Below, piece after piece: positions 15,569-24,323 of a stretch of DNA of 34,301 nucleotides. The DNA lies in NCBI GenBank assembly GCA_031267815.1, contig JAIRYI010000052.1:1-34301 (forward strand), written 5' to 3'. How positions within the stretch are numbered: position 1 is the stretch's first letter; each line of letters opens with the position of its first letter. Position numbers and translations under genes: made by a program. The notes under the pieces were generated by a model that saw only the letters and a list, made by a program, of their open reading frames with translations, searched no databases and was not told the DNA's origin. Source of the stretch: Desulfarculales bacterium (GTDB lineage: Bacteria; Desulfobacterota; Desulfarculia; Desulfarculales; Desulfarculaceae).

Positions 15569-15584
15569 GCATATTTAAATATGC
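15569..15584. repeat. 16-bp perfect palindrome in the ABC-esterase intergenic region
   Basis: GCATATTTAAATATGC is fully self-complementary. It lies 59 bp after the ATPase stop and 16 bp before the structured repeat at 15601. It could be a dimeric regulator site. The 480-bp gap between the ATPase and the esterase (15511-15990) contains this palindrome, the structured repeat and a leader hairpin at 15920-15947; I see no gene in it. Confidence 0.4.
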
Positions 15585-15600
15585 GGAGATCTCGGACTTA

Positions 15601-15767
15601 GCCATGGATGGCACGCCAAACGGCAAATATTTGTAAAATGCTTGTAGTTTGGCATAGTTGGCAAAAATACGTTTTGCCAGCTATGCTCTGCAAATTGCCG
15701 GCCATGGCAATTTGCGTAAATATACAATCTGCCCCTCTGTCATGCGAAAGACAAGCCTGCGCATGAC
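15601..15767 (+). repeat. Structured hairpin repeat, copy A
   Basis: It starts with GCCATGGATGG, followed by a 39-nt hairpin (15615-15653; 17-position stem with two mismatches and two G-U pairs, 5-nt loop). Next comes ATAGTTGGC opening a second hairpin (15652-15686, 15 positions with one G-U). A 10-bp stem follows at 15690-15715, and GTCATGCG/CGCATGAC at 15739-15767. Copy B at 17981 has the same leading motif, the same first-hairpin size and the same distance to the last hairpin, but different stem sequences. Confidence 0.62.
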
Positions 15768-15919
15768 CTCAATCCCAAAAAATTTGCTTTTAAATATACA
15801 TTAGAGCATATACGCTTGCATTTTAATAAATTTCATATACTATAATACCTATGTGTTTAGTATAATTTACTTCTGTTAAACGGAACGGCAATACTTTCAC
15901 ATAGTTATCCATATATAGG

Positions 15920-15947
15920 ATCCCGCCCGGCTCAATCCGGGAGGGGA
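15920..15947 (+). promoter_or_regulatory. GC-rich hairpin in the esterase leader
   Basis: ATCCC-G-CCCGG, loop CTCAAT, then CCGGG-A-GGGGAT: a 10-bp stem with a small internal mismatch. It lies about 43 nt before the esterase ATG, so it would be in the mRNA leader. It could stabilise the transcript or modulate translation. No riboswitch class was recognised. Confidence 0.4.
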
Positions 15948-15990
15948 TGGGAAACGGTAATTTTTGATTTTTGACAAGGAGAATAAACTC

Positions 15991-17727
15991 ATGCGCAGGT
16001 TCACCGGCATTTTAACCGCAGGGGCCTTATCGGCCGCCCTGTTTCTGGCCGCCCCGTCCTTTAGTTTCCAGGCTCAAGCCGCGGCGGTTGCGGAAAAACC
16101 GCAAAGCCAATATCAACAAAACTTTGTCCAACAAAAACTGATCCAAAACACCAGTTTCGGGAAAGTACAGGGAGTGGAGAAAGACGGCGCCCTGCTGTGG
16201 GAGGGTATTCCTTACGGCAAACCGCCTGTGGGAGAATTGCGCTGGCGGGCGCCCCAGGATCCTGAACCTTGGCTGGGCGTGAAAGAAACAGTGAAAGAAA
16301 ATCCGGCCATTCAGTTGACCAGGGACGGAGTGGTGGGCAGCGACGACAGTTTAAATCTGACCGTTTACCGCCCGGCCAGCGCCGAGGCCAATCTGCCGGT
16401 ATTGTATTATATCCATGGCGGCAACAATCAGACCGGCGTCAGCACTGAATTTGAGGCTACCGATTTCGCGCGCAAGACCAACTCCATCGTGGTCACGGTC
16501 AACCACCGCCTGGACATTTTGGGCTTCCTCAATCTCCCCGCTCTCAAAACCGGCGATCCCCTGGAGGATTCCGGCAACTACGCCCTGCTGGACTTGCACA
16601 AAGCCCTGCAATGGACCATTGACAATATCGCCAATTTTGGCGGCAATCCCAACAACATCACCATTTCCGGCTTTTCCGCCGGCGGCCGCGACGTCCTGGC
16701 TATCCTCACCTCGCCTGTCTTCAAGGGCAAGTTTCAGCAGGCCATCTCTTTCAGCGGCGGGCTGACCATAGCGGACCCCATTGCCAGCCAGAAAGTCTTT
16801 GCCGCCAAACTGGCGCCGCTGGCGGTGGCGGACAAAGTAAAATCCTCCCTCCGGGAAGCGGAGGCCTGGCTTTTGCAAGATAACCAAGAAGTGCGCGATT
16901 ATCTGTACAGTTTGCCCTCCTCCCGTCTGGTCAGCGCCCTGGGCAACGGCAATCTTCGCCTGGCCGCTTTCCCCCATCTTTTCGCCGACGGCACAGTGCT
17001 GCCCTCAGAAGCCTTTGCCACCAAAAATTTCAACAGTGTGCCTTTGATCTTATTGGCCAGCGACAGCGAATTTTCCATGTTCTCGCCTCGCGACCCCTAT
17101 TTCGCCGCGGCTCAGGCCAATGGCTGGAAGGATGAGGAAGCCAGAAAAGAACTGGCCTTTACCATCAAATACGGCAGCCTGCTCTATGAATACGCCAATG
17201 TGGAAGATGTGGTCAAGAGAATCGGCAAAGCCTACCGGGCGCCCATTTACGCTCTTAAAATCGCCTGGGGAACCGACCCCGCTCTGGTGGGTGAGGAAAT
17301 GGCCCGGCTGTGGGGATCGCACCACGGCATTTTCCTGCCTTTGCTCATCGAAAAGCCCCGGCTCTCCAGCCAGCTCTATCCTCAGGCCTTCAGCAGCCCC
17401 GGCGTTGCCGACTTAAGCGCCAAGCTTCAGCAATATGTAAGCAATTTCCTCTGGCAGGGCGACCCCAACGACCAGGGCCTGCCCTCATGGCCCAAGTGGG
17501 ACAATAAGCCCAGCGAACTTATTCTCAACGCCGGTAAGGATAAGGCGCTCATCAGCATCGCCAGCCCTCATACTTCTTACCAGGAAATTATCAAGTCCAT
17601 TCAGGCTGACCGCAGCATCAAGGAAGAGGCCAAACAAAAAATAATCCGGGAAATACTCAATGGGCGCTGGTTCAGCCAGGATCTGGATCAGGCCTTCCAT
17701 ACTCCCGGTCTCTGGCTGCAGAAATAG
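15991..17727 (+). CDS. Secreted type-B carboxylesterase family protein
   Basis: The 578-residue protein begins with a signal peptide (MRRFTGILTAGALSAALFLA, then a likely AQA-A cleavage near residue 31). The type-B carboxylesterase hallmarks follow: WEGIPYGKPPVGELRWRAP, YYIHGGN (oxyanion hole), and the nucleophile elbow GFSAGG with S229. Candidate acid and histidine are E360 (ASDSEFSMF) and H444 or H445 (WGSHHGIFLP). The elbow has Phe where most relatives have Glu (GESAGG), and the usual SEDCLYLN is SDDSLNLT, so the first disulfide cysteine is missing. It should hydrolyse esters or amides in the periplasm or outside. The start at 15991 has AAGGAG upstream; an in-frame ATG at 15964 would place a charged leader ahead of the signal peptide. 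A MITE-like element starts 18 bp after the stop. Confidence 0.88.
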   Translation: MRRFTGILTAGALSAALFLAAPSFSFQAQAAAVAEKPQSQYQQNFVQQKLIQNTSFGKVQGVEKDGALLWEGIPYGKPPVGELRWRAPQDPEPWLGVKETVKENPAIQLTRDGVVGSDDSLNLTVYRPASAEANLPVLYYIHGGNNQTGVSTEFEATDFARKTNSIVVTVNHRLDILGFLNLPALKTGDPLEDSGNYALLDLHKALQWTIDNIANFGGNPNNITISGFSAGGRDVLAILTSPVFKGKFQQAISFSGGLTIADPIASQKVFAAKLAPLAVADKVKSSLREAEAWLLQDNQEVRDYLYSLPSSRLVSALGNGNLRLAAFPHLFADGTVLPSEAFATKNFNSVPLILLASDSEFSMFSPRDPYFAAAQANGWKDEEARKELAFTIKYGSLLYEYANVEDVVKRIGKAYRAPIYALKIAWGTDPALVGEEMARLWGSHHGIFLPLLIEKPRLSSQLYPQAFSSPGVADLSAKLQQYVSNFLWQGDPNDQGLPSWPKWDNKPSELILNAGKDKALISIASPHTSYQEIIKSIQADRSIKEEAKQKIIREILNGRWFSQDLDQAFHTPGLWLQK

Positions 17728-17745
17728 AGCGGGTTCACTTTAAGT

Positions 17746-17972
17746 GTTAAGGAAGCGCTGATTAAATGGATTTTGCAAAAATGACTTTTAGCAATTATGC
17801 GATTTGCGGTATTGGATTCTAAGTTCAGGACTTATTAATTGGGATAAAACATAACTAACTATTGAATTTTCACGACCTTCCCGTCATTGCGAGTGGCACG
17901 CGTAAGCGTTTGATGCAATCCAGAAGCGGGCCGAATTATGCAGTTAAGCGAATTAATCAGCGCTTCCTTAAC
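17746..17972 (+). mobile_element. 227-bp MITE-like element, copy 2
   Basis: This copy has perfect 20-bp terminal inverted repeats, GTTAAGGAAGCGCTGATTAA and its exact complement at the other end. It matches the 12788 copy base for base except at six positions. It lies between the esterase stop and the structured repeat of the island's left side. With copy 1 in the same orientation it brackets 4.7 kb holding the ABC operon and the esterase. No target duplication is evident. Confidence 0.88.
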
Positions 17973-17980
17973 ACGCTCTA

Positions 17981-18144
17981 GCCATGGACGGTCCGCCCAA
18001 TAACAAGTATTTTGCAAATACTTGTTATTGGGCATAGTTGGCTTTAATCACGCTTAAAGCCAAAAATAGCCAAGGCCGGTAAGGGCAAATATAGCAAGTT
18101 GAGTATTTCTCGTTACTGCGCCAATGCATTCTCGTGCATGGCGC
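17981..18144 (+). repeat. Structured hairpin repeat, copy B
   Basis: GCCATGGACGG leads into a perfect 17-bp stem with 5-nt loop (17995-18033). Then comes ATAGTTGGC with a perfect 10-bp second hairpin (18038-18063, loop TCACGC), and a third hairpin at 18118-18144 (GCGCC and ATGCA pairing with TGCAT and GGCGC). Spacing matches copy A within 1-3 nt. A GCCGG..A.GGCAA stretch is shared between the second hairpin and the last one. The 240 bp from here to the XRE operator show no clear gene. Confidence 0.65.
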
Positions 18145-18384
18145 AAAGCCTCTGCCGTTCCTTGACCACGCTCCATAACGGCTTTCTGACAATTTCAGCC
18201 GCATCGGCAGTTGGACGTATGCCGGATTCATGGCTCCCGGCCTCAGTCAGACCGAGATAGCGGTCGTGGCCGTTCCCTTGTCCATGATCTGGTTGGCTTT
18301 GAGCCTATGGCTGAACAAAATACAAAACAAACCAAATGCCTGAATTTTCGCCACTTTTCGTTTCTCCTATTCTATTTCCGTCTT

Positions 18385-18411
18385 ACATCTGCTAAAATAT
18401 ATAGCAGATGT
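18385..18411. promoter_or_regulatory. Operator-like inverted repeat ahead of the XRE regulator
   Basis: ACATCTGCTA and TAGCAGATGT form a perfect 10-bp dyad with a 7-bp AT spacer. It covers a TAAAAT that could be the -10 box, 25 bp before the XRE start codon. This is the expected place for autoregulation by the encoded helix-turn-helix protein. Confidence 0.6.
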
Positions 18412-18435
18412 TTGTTGACGTTTGGAGGTAGAGTT

Positions 18436-18660
18436 ATGACCTTGCCTGAATATATGCGAAAAGTCCGGCGCGCCATGGAGATGAGCCAGCAGCAGCTTGC
18501 GGAGAAACTTGGTGTCAGTTATACCTCTATCAACCGCTGGGAAAAGAAAGTGGTTGAACCAAGCCCGTTAGCCCGCAAGAGCTTTCTTGACTTTTGCAAG
18601 GCACAGGACATCCCAATACCGCCAGAGATACTTGAAGACAGCGAAAAAGCACTTTATTAG
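18436..18660 (+). CDS. Small XRE-family helix-turn-helix regulator
   Basis: The 74-residue protein is little more than one XRE domain: LPEYMRKVRRAMEMSQQQLAEKLGVSYTSINRWEKK, with the recognition helix at about residues 28-37. Its size fits the controller proteins found with some restriction-modification systems, which bind upstream dyads and time nuclease expression. A good GGAGG precedes the ATG, which sets the start well inside a longer open frame. The dyad at 18385-18411 is a likely target. hsdR begins 90 bp downstream, so the gene probably controls the type I system. That function is inferred from position. Confidence 0.82.
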   Translation: MTLPEYMRKVRRAMEMSQQQLAEKLGVSYTSINRWEKKVVEPSPLARKSFLDFCKAQDIPIPPEILEDSEKALY

Positions 18661-18749
18661 CGCCGCACCATTGCCGGAATCGGCACATATTTTTTAAGTT
18701 ACAACTTCTGATAGTTTTGCATTAGCGGAACTTTAAGAGGGGATACCAA

Positions 18750-21584
18750 ATGACTCCAGAAGCAAAGGCTCGCCTGAATATCGACAAAATGCTCGTCGAT
18801 GCGGGGTTTATCCTGCAAGACATGAGCGAATTTAATCGAACTGCTGCGCTTGGTGTGGCTGTGCGAGAATACCCCACACAAAGCGGCCCTGTGGATTACC
18901 TTTTACTCGTGGGCGGGCAGCCCGTAGGCGTGGTCGAAGCGAAAGCCGAGGACAAAGGGGTTTCCCTGTTAAGCGTTGCAGAGCAATCAGAGCGGTACAT
19001 TGCCAGTGGCTTGAAGCATTTTGCGGGGATGCCGGATATACGGTTCGCCTATGAAACAACAGGCGTTATTACCAATTTCCGTGATATCCGCGACACGAAA
19101 ACCCGTTCCCGTGAAGTGTTTACATTCCATCGACCTGAAACAATGGAAGCGATACTGAAAGACAGCGACACACTTCGCAACCGAATGAAGTCATTTCCTG
19201 AATTTGACCGCCAAGGTTTCCGCGACTGCCAGATTACGGCTATCTTGAATCTTGAAAAATCTTTCGGGGAAAACAAGCCTCGGGCGCTCGTGCAGATGGC
19301 GACTGGCGCCGGCAAGACATACACAGCCATCACTGCTGTTTACCGTCTTTTAAAATACGCTAAGGCCAAGCGCGTCCTTTTTCTTGTAGATACCAAGAAC
19401 TTAGGTGAGCAGGCAGAGGGCGAGTTTCTGAATTACAAACCGTCGGATGACGGACGGCTGTTTTCTGAACTGTACAATGTGCGGCGGCTCAATTCGGGAC
19501 ACATTCCAACCGACGCCAAGGTTTGCATCAGCACCATTCAGCGGATGTATTCCATTCTGCGCGGTGAAGATTTGGACGAATCAGCCGAAGAAACATCCCT
19601 GAATGAACAGAAGATTACTGGCGACCCTCGCAGCGTTGCATACAACCCAAAGTATCCGCCGGAGTTTTTCGATGTGGTGATTATTGACGAGTGCCATCGC
19701 TCCATATACAACATTTGGCAACAGGTGCTTGATTATTTCGACGCTTTCCTTATCGGCCTGACCGCCACGCCGGACAGCAGGACATTCGGATTTTTCAATC
19801 AGAACATCGTCAGCGAGTACACCCACGAACAGGCCGTTCTCGACGATGTGAACGTTGGGCGTGAGGGAACCTATCTCATAGAAACCATGAAAGGCAGCAA
19901 AGGCGGTGTTATACTCAAACAGACCGTGGAAAAGCGTGACCGTCTGTCGCGCAAAAACCGGTGGGAACAGCTTGACGAGGATATGACTTACGTCCCGGCT
20001 CAGCTTGACCGGGATGTGGTCAACCCCTCCCAAATCCGAAGCGTTATCCGTGCGTTCCGTGACGCATTGCCAGAGATGTTTCCCGGCAGGGTTCAACTTG
20101 ACCCAGGTCAAACGGAAATCCCCAAAACGCTTATTTTTGCCAAAACAGACAGCCATGCCGATGATATTATCGGTATCGTGCGCGAAGAATTTGGCGAGGG
20201 AAATGAATTCTGCAAGAAAATCACTTATGCCGCCGATGACCCCAAAAGCGTCCTCAACTCGTTCCGCAATGATTTCTATCCGAGGATTGCCGTCACAGTT
20301 GATATGATTGCCACAGGCACAGATGTCAAACCGATAGAATGTCTGATATTCATGCGTGATGTGCGGAGTAAAAACTATTTCGAGCAGATGCTTGGCCGAG
20401 CCACCCGGACTTTGGACTATGAGAATCTGCACAGGGTTTCCCCATCTGCCACAGGACGCAAACTCGGTTATATCATCGTGGACGCCATAGGCGTAACAAA
20501 ATCCCAAAAATCCACGTCACGGCAACTGGAACGTAAACCTGCTGTTTCATTGAAAGACCTGATGATGAGCGTTGCGACAGGAGCGCACGATGACGATACG
20601 TTGACTTCCTTGGCCAGTCGCTTGGCGAGATTGGACAAGGTGATGACTGCCGGAGAAAAGGAAAATTTTGCATCACTATGTCGGGATGAAAGCATAGCTT
20701 TGAGTACGATTATAGATGACAGCATTGAAGTTCCCTGTTCTGGAACGGAAATATCGGTGATTGCCATTGCTGAAACGCTGCTCAACGCTTTCGATGAAGA
20801 TGTTATCGAAGAAGCAGCAAAGAAAAAATGGGGGACCATTTCAGGCCTCTCTGACGGGCAGGTGCGTATTGTGAGCGAACAAATGGCGGCTGCCGCCGCT
20901 GCTCCGTTTAACAATCCCAAACTACGGGATTTTATCGAAAATGTTCGCAAGAGCCACGACCAAGTGATTGACCCGAACCTTGATGAAATAATATTTACTG
21001 GCTGGGACTCGGAACACACTGAAAAAGCCGGAGAAGCGATAGAAACCTTTGTCAAATTCATTGAGGAAAACAGGGACGGCATTGAGGCTTTGCAAATCAT
21101 ATATAACCAGAGCTACCGAAACCGTTCTTTGACCCTGCAAATGGTTGAGGAACTGTATACTGCACTACAGAAACCGTCATACCATCTAACCACTGAAAAA
21201 CTATGGATGGCGTATTCCATTCGCCGTCCCGATAAAGTGAAGCAGAAAAGCGTTGTCAACAAACTCGCCGACATAGTTTCTTTGATACGCTTTCAGTTGG
21301 GGCAAACAAATGAATTGCGTCCGTTCTCCGATGAAGTAAATTTGCGTTTCCGTGACTGGATACTGGGAAAGAACGCCGGACACGGGCAATTCACTGATGA
21401 ACAAACCGAATGGCTGCGCATGGTGCGTGACCATATCGCAACTTCCATGAGCATAACGATAGACGATCTTGATTATACGCCCTTTGACGCAAGAGGCGGG
21501 CGCGGGAAGTTTTATCAGCTATTTGGAAACCAGTATGAAAGTATATTGAGCGAGATTAATTACACACTTCTTGAAGCGGCATGA
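18750..21584 (+). CDS. hsdR: Type I restriction enzyme, HsdR subunit
   Basis: The 944-residue motor-nuclease subunit cleaves unmodified DNA after ATP-driven translocation, in complex with HsdM and HsdS. The N-terminal nuclease site is D49 with E63 and K65 (VDYLLL and VVEAKAE). Walker A is MATGAGKT (183-190), the DEAD-type motif is DECH (313-316), and LTATPD is motif III. MIATGTD and QMLGRATR are motifs V and VI. Length and motif order fit type I HsdR. GAGGGG precedes the ATG. The frame is intact, so the subunit appears functional. Codon choice and base composition differ visibly from the GC-rich operons to the left, in keeping with horizontal transfer. Confidence 0.95.
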   Translation: MTPEAKARLNIDKMLVDAGFILQDMSEFNRTAALGVAVREYPTQSGPVDYLLLVGGQPVGVVEAKAEDKGVSLLSVAEQSERYIASGLKHFAGMPDIRFAYETTGVITNFRDIRDTKTRSREVFTFHRPETMEAILKDSDTLRNRMKSFPEFDRQGFRDCQITAILNLEKSFGENKPRALVQMATGAGKTYTAITAVYRLLKYAKAKRVLFLVDTKNLGEQAEGEFLNYKPSDDGRLFSELYNVRRLNSGHIPTDAKVCISTIQRMYSILRGEDLDESAEETSLNEQKITGDPRSVAYNPKYPPEFFDVVIIDECHRSIYNIWQQVLDYFDAFLIGLTATPDSRTFGFFNQNIVSEYTHEQAVLDDVNVGREGTYLIETMKGSKGGVILKQTVEKRDRLSRKNRWEQLDEDMTYVPAQLDRDVVNPSQIRSVIRAFRDALPEMFPGRVQLDPGQTEIPKTLIFAKTDSHADDIIGIVREEFGEGNEFCKKITYAADDPKSVLNSFRNDFYPRIAVTVDMIATGTDVKPIECLIFMRDVRSKNYFEQMLGRATRTLDYENLHRVSPSATGRKLGYIIVDAIGVTKSQKSTSRQLERKPAVSLKDLMMSVATGAHDDDTLTSLASRLARLDKVMTAGEKENFASLCRDESIALSTIIDDSIEVPCSGTEISVIAIAETLLNAFDEDVIEEAAKKKWGTISGLSDGQVRIVSEQMAAAAAAPFNNPKLRDFIENVRKSHDQVIDPNLDEIIFTGWDSEHTEKAGEAIETFVKFIEENRDGIEALQIIYNQSYRNRSLTLQMVEELYTALQKPSYHLTTEKLWMAYSIRRPDKVKQKSVVNKLADIVSLIRFQLGQTNELRPFSDEVNLRFRDWILGKNAGHGQFTDEQTEWLRMVRDHIATSMSITIDDLDYTPFDARGGRGKFYQLFGNQYESILSEINYTLLEAA

Positions 21585-21666
21585 CTAGGGAGTGAATTTA
21601 TTGCGTTATCGCAAGGTTAAATCAGTAAAAGACGAGATAGAGAGAGTTTCATTTTGGAGGTATAAA

Positions 21667-23151
21667 GTGGCAGACACTTCTAATGTGGGACAAAAAATAT
21701 GGTCAATGGCTACAGTCCTTATGGGCTTCGGCGTGGGCAAAAGTGACTATCTGGAGCAGATAACCTATTTGCTCTTTTTGAAGATGGCCGATGAATACGC
21801 TAAGCCTCCCTATAACCGCAGCATAGGCATCCCTGCCGACTGCGTGTGGGATACGTTGAAAACGAAAAGCGGCAAGGAACTTTTTGACCATTACGAATAT
21901 GCGCTGAAAACGCTGGCGGAACAGTCAGGCACTCTGCAACAAATCTACACAGGAGCGCAAAATAAGGTGCCAGATCCTGCCCATCTTGCCAAAGTCATCA
22001 GCATGATGGACAGCGAAAACTGGTCAACCATGTCCTCGGATGTTAAGGGCGACATCTACGAGGATTTGCTGGAAAAAATAGCCGCCGACACCAAGAGCGG
22101 CGCAGGGCAGTATTTCACGCCGCGCGCGCTGATAAACGCAATGGTGAAGTGCGTCAGACCCGAGCCGGACAAGACGATGGCTGACCCCTGCTGCGGCAGC
22201 GGCGGTTTTCTGTTGGCGGCAAAAAACTATATCGAACGTGAATATGGCAGCCGCCTTAACCGCAATCAGAAAGAGTTCTTGAAATTCCAAATGTTCAAAG
22301 GCTGGGAAATTGTCCAAAGCACCTATCGTCTGTGCCTGATGAATCTGTTCCTGCACAACATAAGTGATTTCGATGGTGTGCCGCCGATTACCCGCGCCGA
22401 TTCCCTGATTGCAGACCCAGGTGACAGGTTCGACTATATTATGACGAATCCGCCATTTGGAAAAAAATCTGCTATGACTTTTACCAATGAGCAAGGAGAG
22501 CAGGAACAGGAATATCTGGTCTATAATCGTCAGGACTTTTGGGCAACCACTTCCAACAAGCAGCTCAACTTTGTCCAGCATATCCATACCCTGCTGAAAA
22601 CTACGGGCACAGCGGCGGTTGTTGTGCCGGACAATGTACTTTTTGAAGGCGGAGCCGGGGAAACTGTCCGCAAGAAACTTCTTGAAACAACCGACCTTCA
22701 TACTATCCTGCGACTGCCTACAGGTATATTCTATGCCCAAGGCGTAAAAGCAAATGTGATATTCTTTGATAATCGTGTCGCCGCCCCATCGCATCAGACC
22801 AAAGAAATCTGGATTTATGATTACCGGACAGGCATCCACCACACGTTGAAGAAAAATCCGCTTCGGGAGAATGACCTTGATGATTTTGTGAAATGCTACA
22901 AACCCGAAAACCGCCATCTTCGCACAGAAACATATAGTGAAGATAACCCAGACGGGCGTTGGCGGCGATTCACTTATGACGAAATCATCGCCCGCGACAA
23001 AACGAGCCTCGACATCATATGGATAAAATCAGGCAGTGGAACGGATGATTATACGCTTGCGGAATTGCTTGACCTCATCAAAGAAAAATCAGCGGCAATC
23101 GTCACGGCAGTAGGCAACTTGGAGCAATTGATCGGTGAGGTGGACGAATAA
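21667..23151 (+). CDS. hsdM: Type I restriction-modification DNA methylase, HsdM subunit
   Basis: The protein is a 494-residue N6-adenine methyltransferase. The SAM-binding motif I is DPCCGSGGF (173-181) and the catalytic motif IV is NPPF (261-264). GQYFTPR before motif I and the N-terminal helical HsdM domain (FGVGKSDYLEQITYLLFLKMADE) are typical. The start is GTG at 21667, with GGAGG 6 nt upstream; an earlier in-frame start at 21592 lacks a ribosome site and adds a non-family leader. It works with HsdS to methylate the recognition sequence and protect host DNA. The stop overlaps the next ATG by one base. Confidence 0.94.
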   Translation: MADTSNVGQKIWSMATVLMGFGVGKSDYLEQITYLLFLKMADEYAKPPYNRSIGIPADCVWDTLKTKSGKELFDHYEYALKTLAEQSGTLQQIYTGAQNKVPDPAHLAKVISMMDSENWSTMSSDVKGDIYEDLLEKIAADTKSGAGQYFTPRALINAMVKCVRPEPDKTMADPCCGSGGFLLAAKNYIEREYGSRLNRNQKEFLKFQMFKGWEIVQSTYRLCLMNLFLHNISDFDGVPPITRADSLIADPGDRFDYIMTNPPFGKKSAMTFTNEQGEQEQEYLVYNRQDFWATTSNKQLNFVQHIHTLLKTTGTAAVVVPDNVLFEGGAGETVRKKLLETTDLHTILRLPTGIFYAQGVKANVIFFDNRVAAPSHQTKEIWIYDYRTGIHHTLKKNPLRENDLDDFVKCYKPENRHLRTETYSEDNPDGRWRRFTYDEIIARDKTSLDIIWIKSGSGTDDYTLAELLDLIKEKSAAIVTAVGNLEQLIGEVDE

Positions 23152-24323
23152 TGGAAGATAACAGTATTTCCGATTTTGGAAACGCAACAAGCATCATAAA
23201 AGAAGCGATTATCCGCTCACGCTATCAGGCGGCAAAGCTGGTCAACAAAGAACTGTTGTCCCTGTATTACGGTGCCGGCAAATACGTTTCCGACAACTCC
23301 CGCAAAGGATTTTGGGGACAAGGCGCAATAAAACAGCTATCGGACTCCCTGCAAAACGAATTGCCGGGTCTGCGGGGCTTTTCTGAAGGCTCGCTTCGTA
23401 AAATGCGGCTGTTCTACGAAGAATGGAACGCCGTTTTTGTAAATCGTTCATTGATAACGAACGATTTGAACCAACTCCAGATTGCCACCGGAGAAACGTT
23501 GCCAATAGATTTGTCATTACTGTCCAGGCAGCTTGATCGCTTTGCTATTGCTGGTTTTTCCGGCGATGAATTTTTGCGTGCAGGATTCACGCAGCATTAT
23601 ACGATTATTGCCCAAGAAAAATCGTTCAATGGCAGATTGTTCTATATCGCCAAATGCGCCGCCGAGTTTTGGAGCGTGGAAGCGTTAAAATCCAATCTGC
23701 GTGGCGATTTATACTCCAGAAGCGGCGCTATGCCCAGTAACTTTCTAGAGACATTGCCGGAACCGGAGCAGGCGCGCCGTGCTATGCGTTCTTTCAAAGA
23801 CGAGTATTTGCTTGACTATATCAATATTGAGGACGTAGATGACCCCGATGAAAAAGTGTTTGAGCGAAAAATCGTCGCATCTATCAAAAAATTTATCCTG
23901 TCGCTCGGTACGAAATTTTGCTTTATCGGCAACCAACACCGTATCATAGTGGATGAAAAGGAATATTTCATTGATCTCTTGTTTTTTAACCGTGCGCTTC
24001 ATTGTCTTGTCGCTATCGAGCTGAAACGCGGCGAGTTCAAACCAGCGCAGTTAGGGCAATTATTCTTCTATCTTTCCGCTCTTGACGAGTATGTCCGTCA
24101 GCCGGACGAAGCGCCGTCCATCGGGATTATTCTTTGCAGAGAAGCGAGCCGCAATACGGTTGAATTTGCCGTCCGTGATTACACAAAGCCTATGGGCGTG
24201 GCGACCTACAAGACTAAAAACGAAATGCCCCAAGAATGGCAAGAGGCCCTACCTGATTTAGAGGACATGAAGAAATTGCTCGACACAAGCGCTGATGAGC
24301 AGGAAAGCGATGCTGACGAATGA
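23151..24323 (+). CDS. DUF1016 (YhcG-type) PD-(D/E)XK nuclease-like protein
   Basis: The 390-residue protein has the two-part DUF1016 structure. The N-terminal helical DNA-binding region contains VNKELLSLYYGAGKYVS, FWGQGAIKQLSDSL and FSEGSLRKMRLFYEEW. The C-terminal nuclease fold has D in EYFIDLLFFNR and ExK in LVAIELKRG, then the helix FKPAQLGQLFFYLSALDEYV. The PD-(D/E)XK residues appear intact. Genes of this family occur inside many type I restriction operons, but their contribution is not well defined. Here it lies between hsdM and hsdS, with 1-bp and 4-bp overlaps, so it is made with the complex. It could be an accessory defence nuclease. Confidence 0.88.
   Translation: MEDNSISDFGNATSIIKEAIIRSRYQAAKLVNKELLSLYYGAGKYVSDNSRKGFWGQGAIKQLSDSLQNELPGLRGFSEGSLRKMRLFYEEWNAVFVNRSLITNDLNQLQIATGETLPIDLSLLSRQLDRFAIAGFSGDEFLRAGFTQHYTIIAQEKSFNGRLFYIAKCAAEFWSVEALKSNLRGDLYSRSGAMPSNFLETLPEPEQARRAMRSFKDEYLLDYINIEDVDDPDEKVFERKIVASIKKFILSLGTKFCFIGNQHRIIVDEKEYFIDLLFFNRALHCLVAIELKRGEFKPAQLGQLFFYLSALDEYVRQPDEAPSIGIILCREASRNTVEFAVRDYTKPMGVATYKTKNEMPQEWQEALPDLEDMKKLLDTSADEQESDADE

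Noticed and set aside
12788-18144. CRISPR array or integron attC sites among the repeats
   Set aside because: The repeats are dispersed, not regularly spaced by unique spacers, and lack the conserved attC core sites. No cas or integron integrase gene is present.
18025-18231. Minus-strand 68-codon open frame over the structured repeat
   Set aside because: It lies on top of the hairpins of repeat copy B and has no ribosome site or recognisable domain. Translation of a structured repeat is the simpler explanation.
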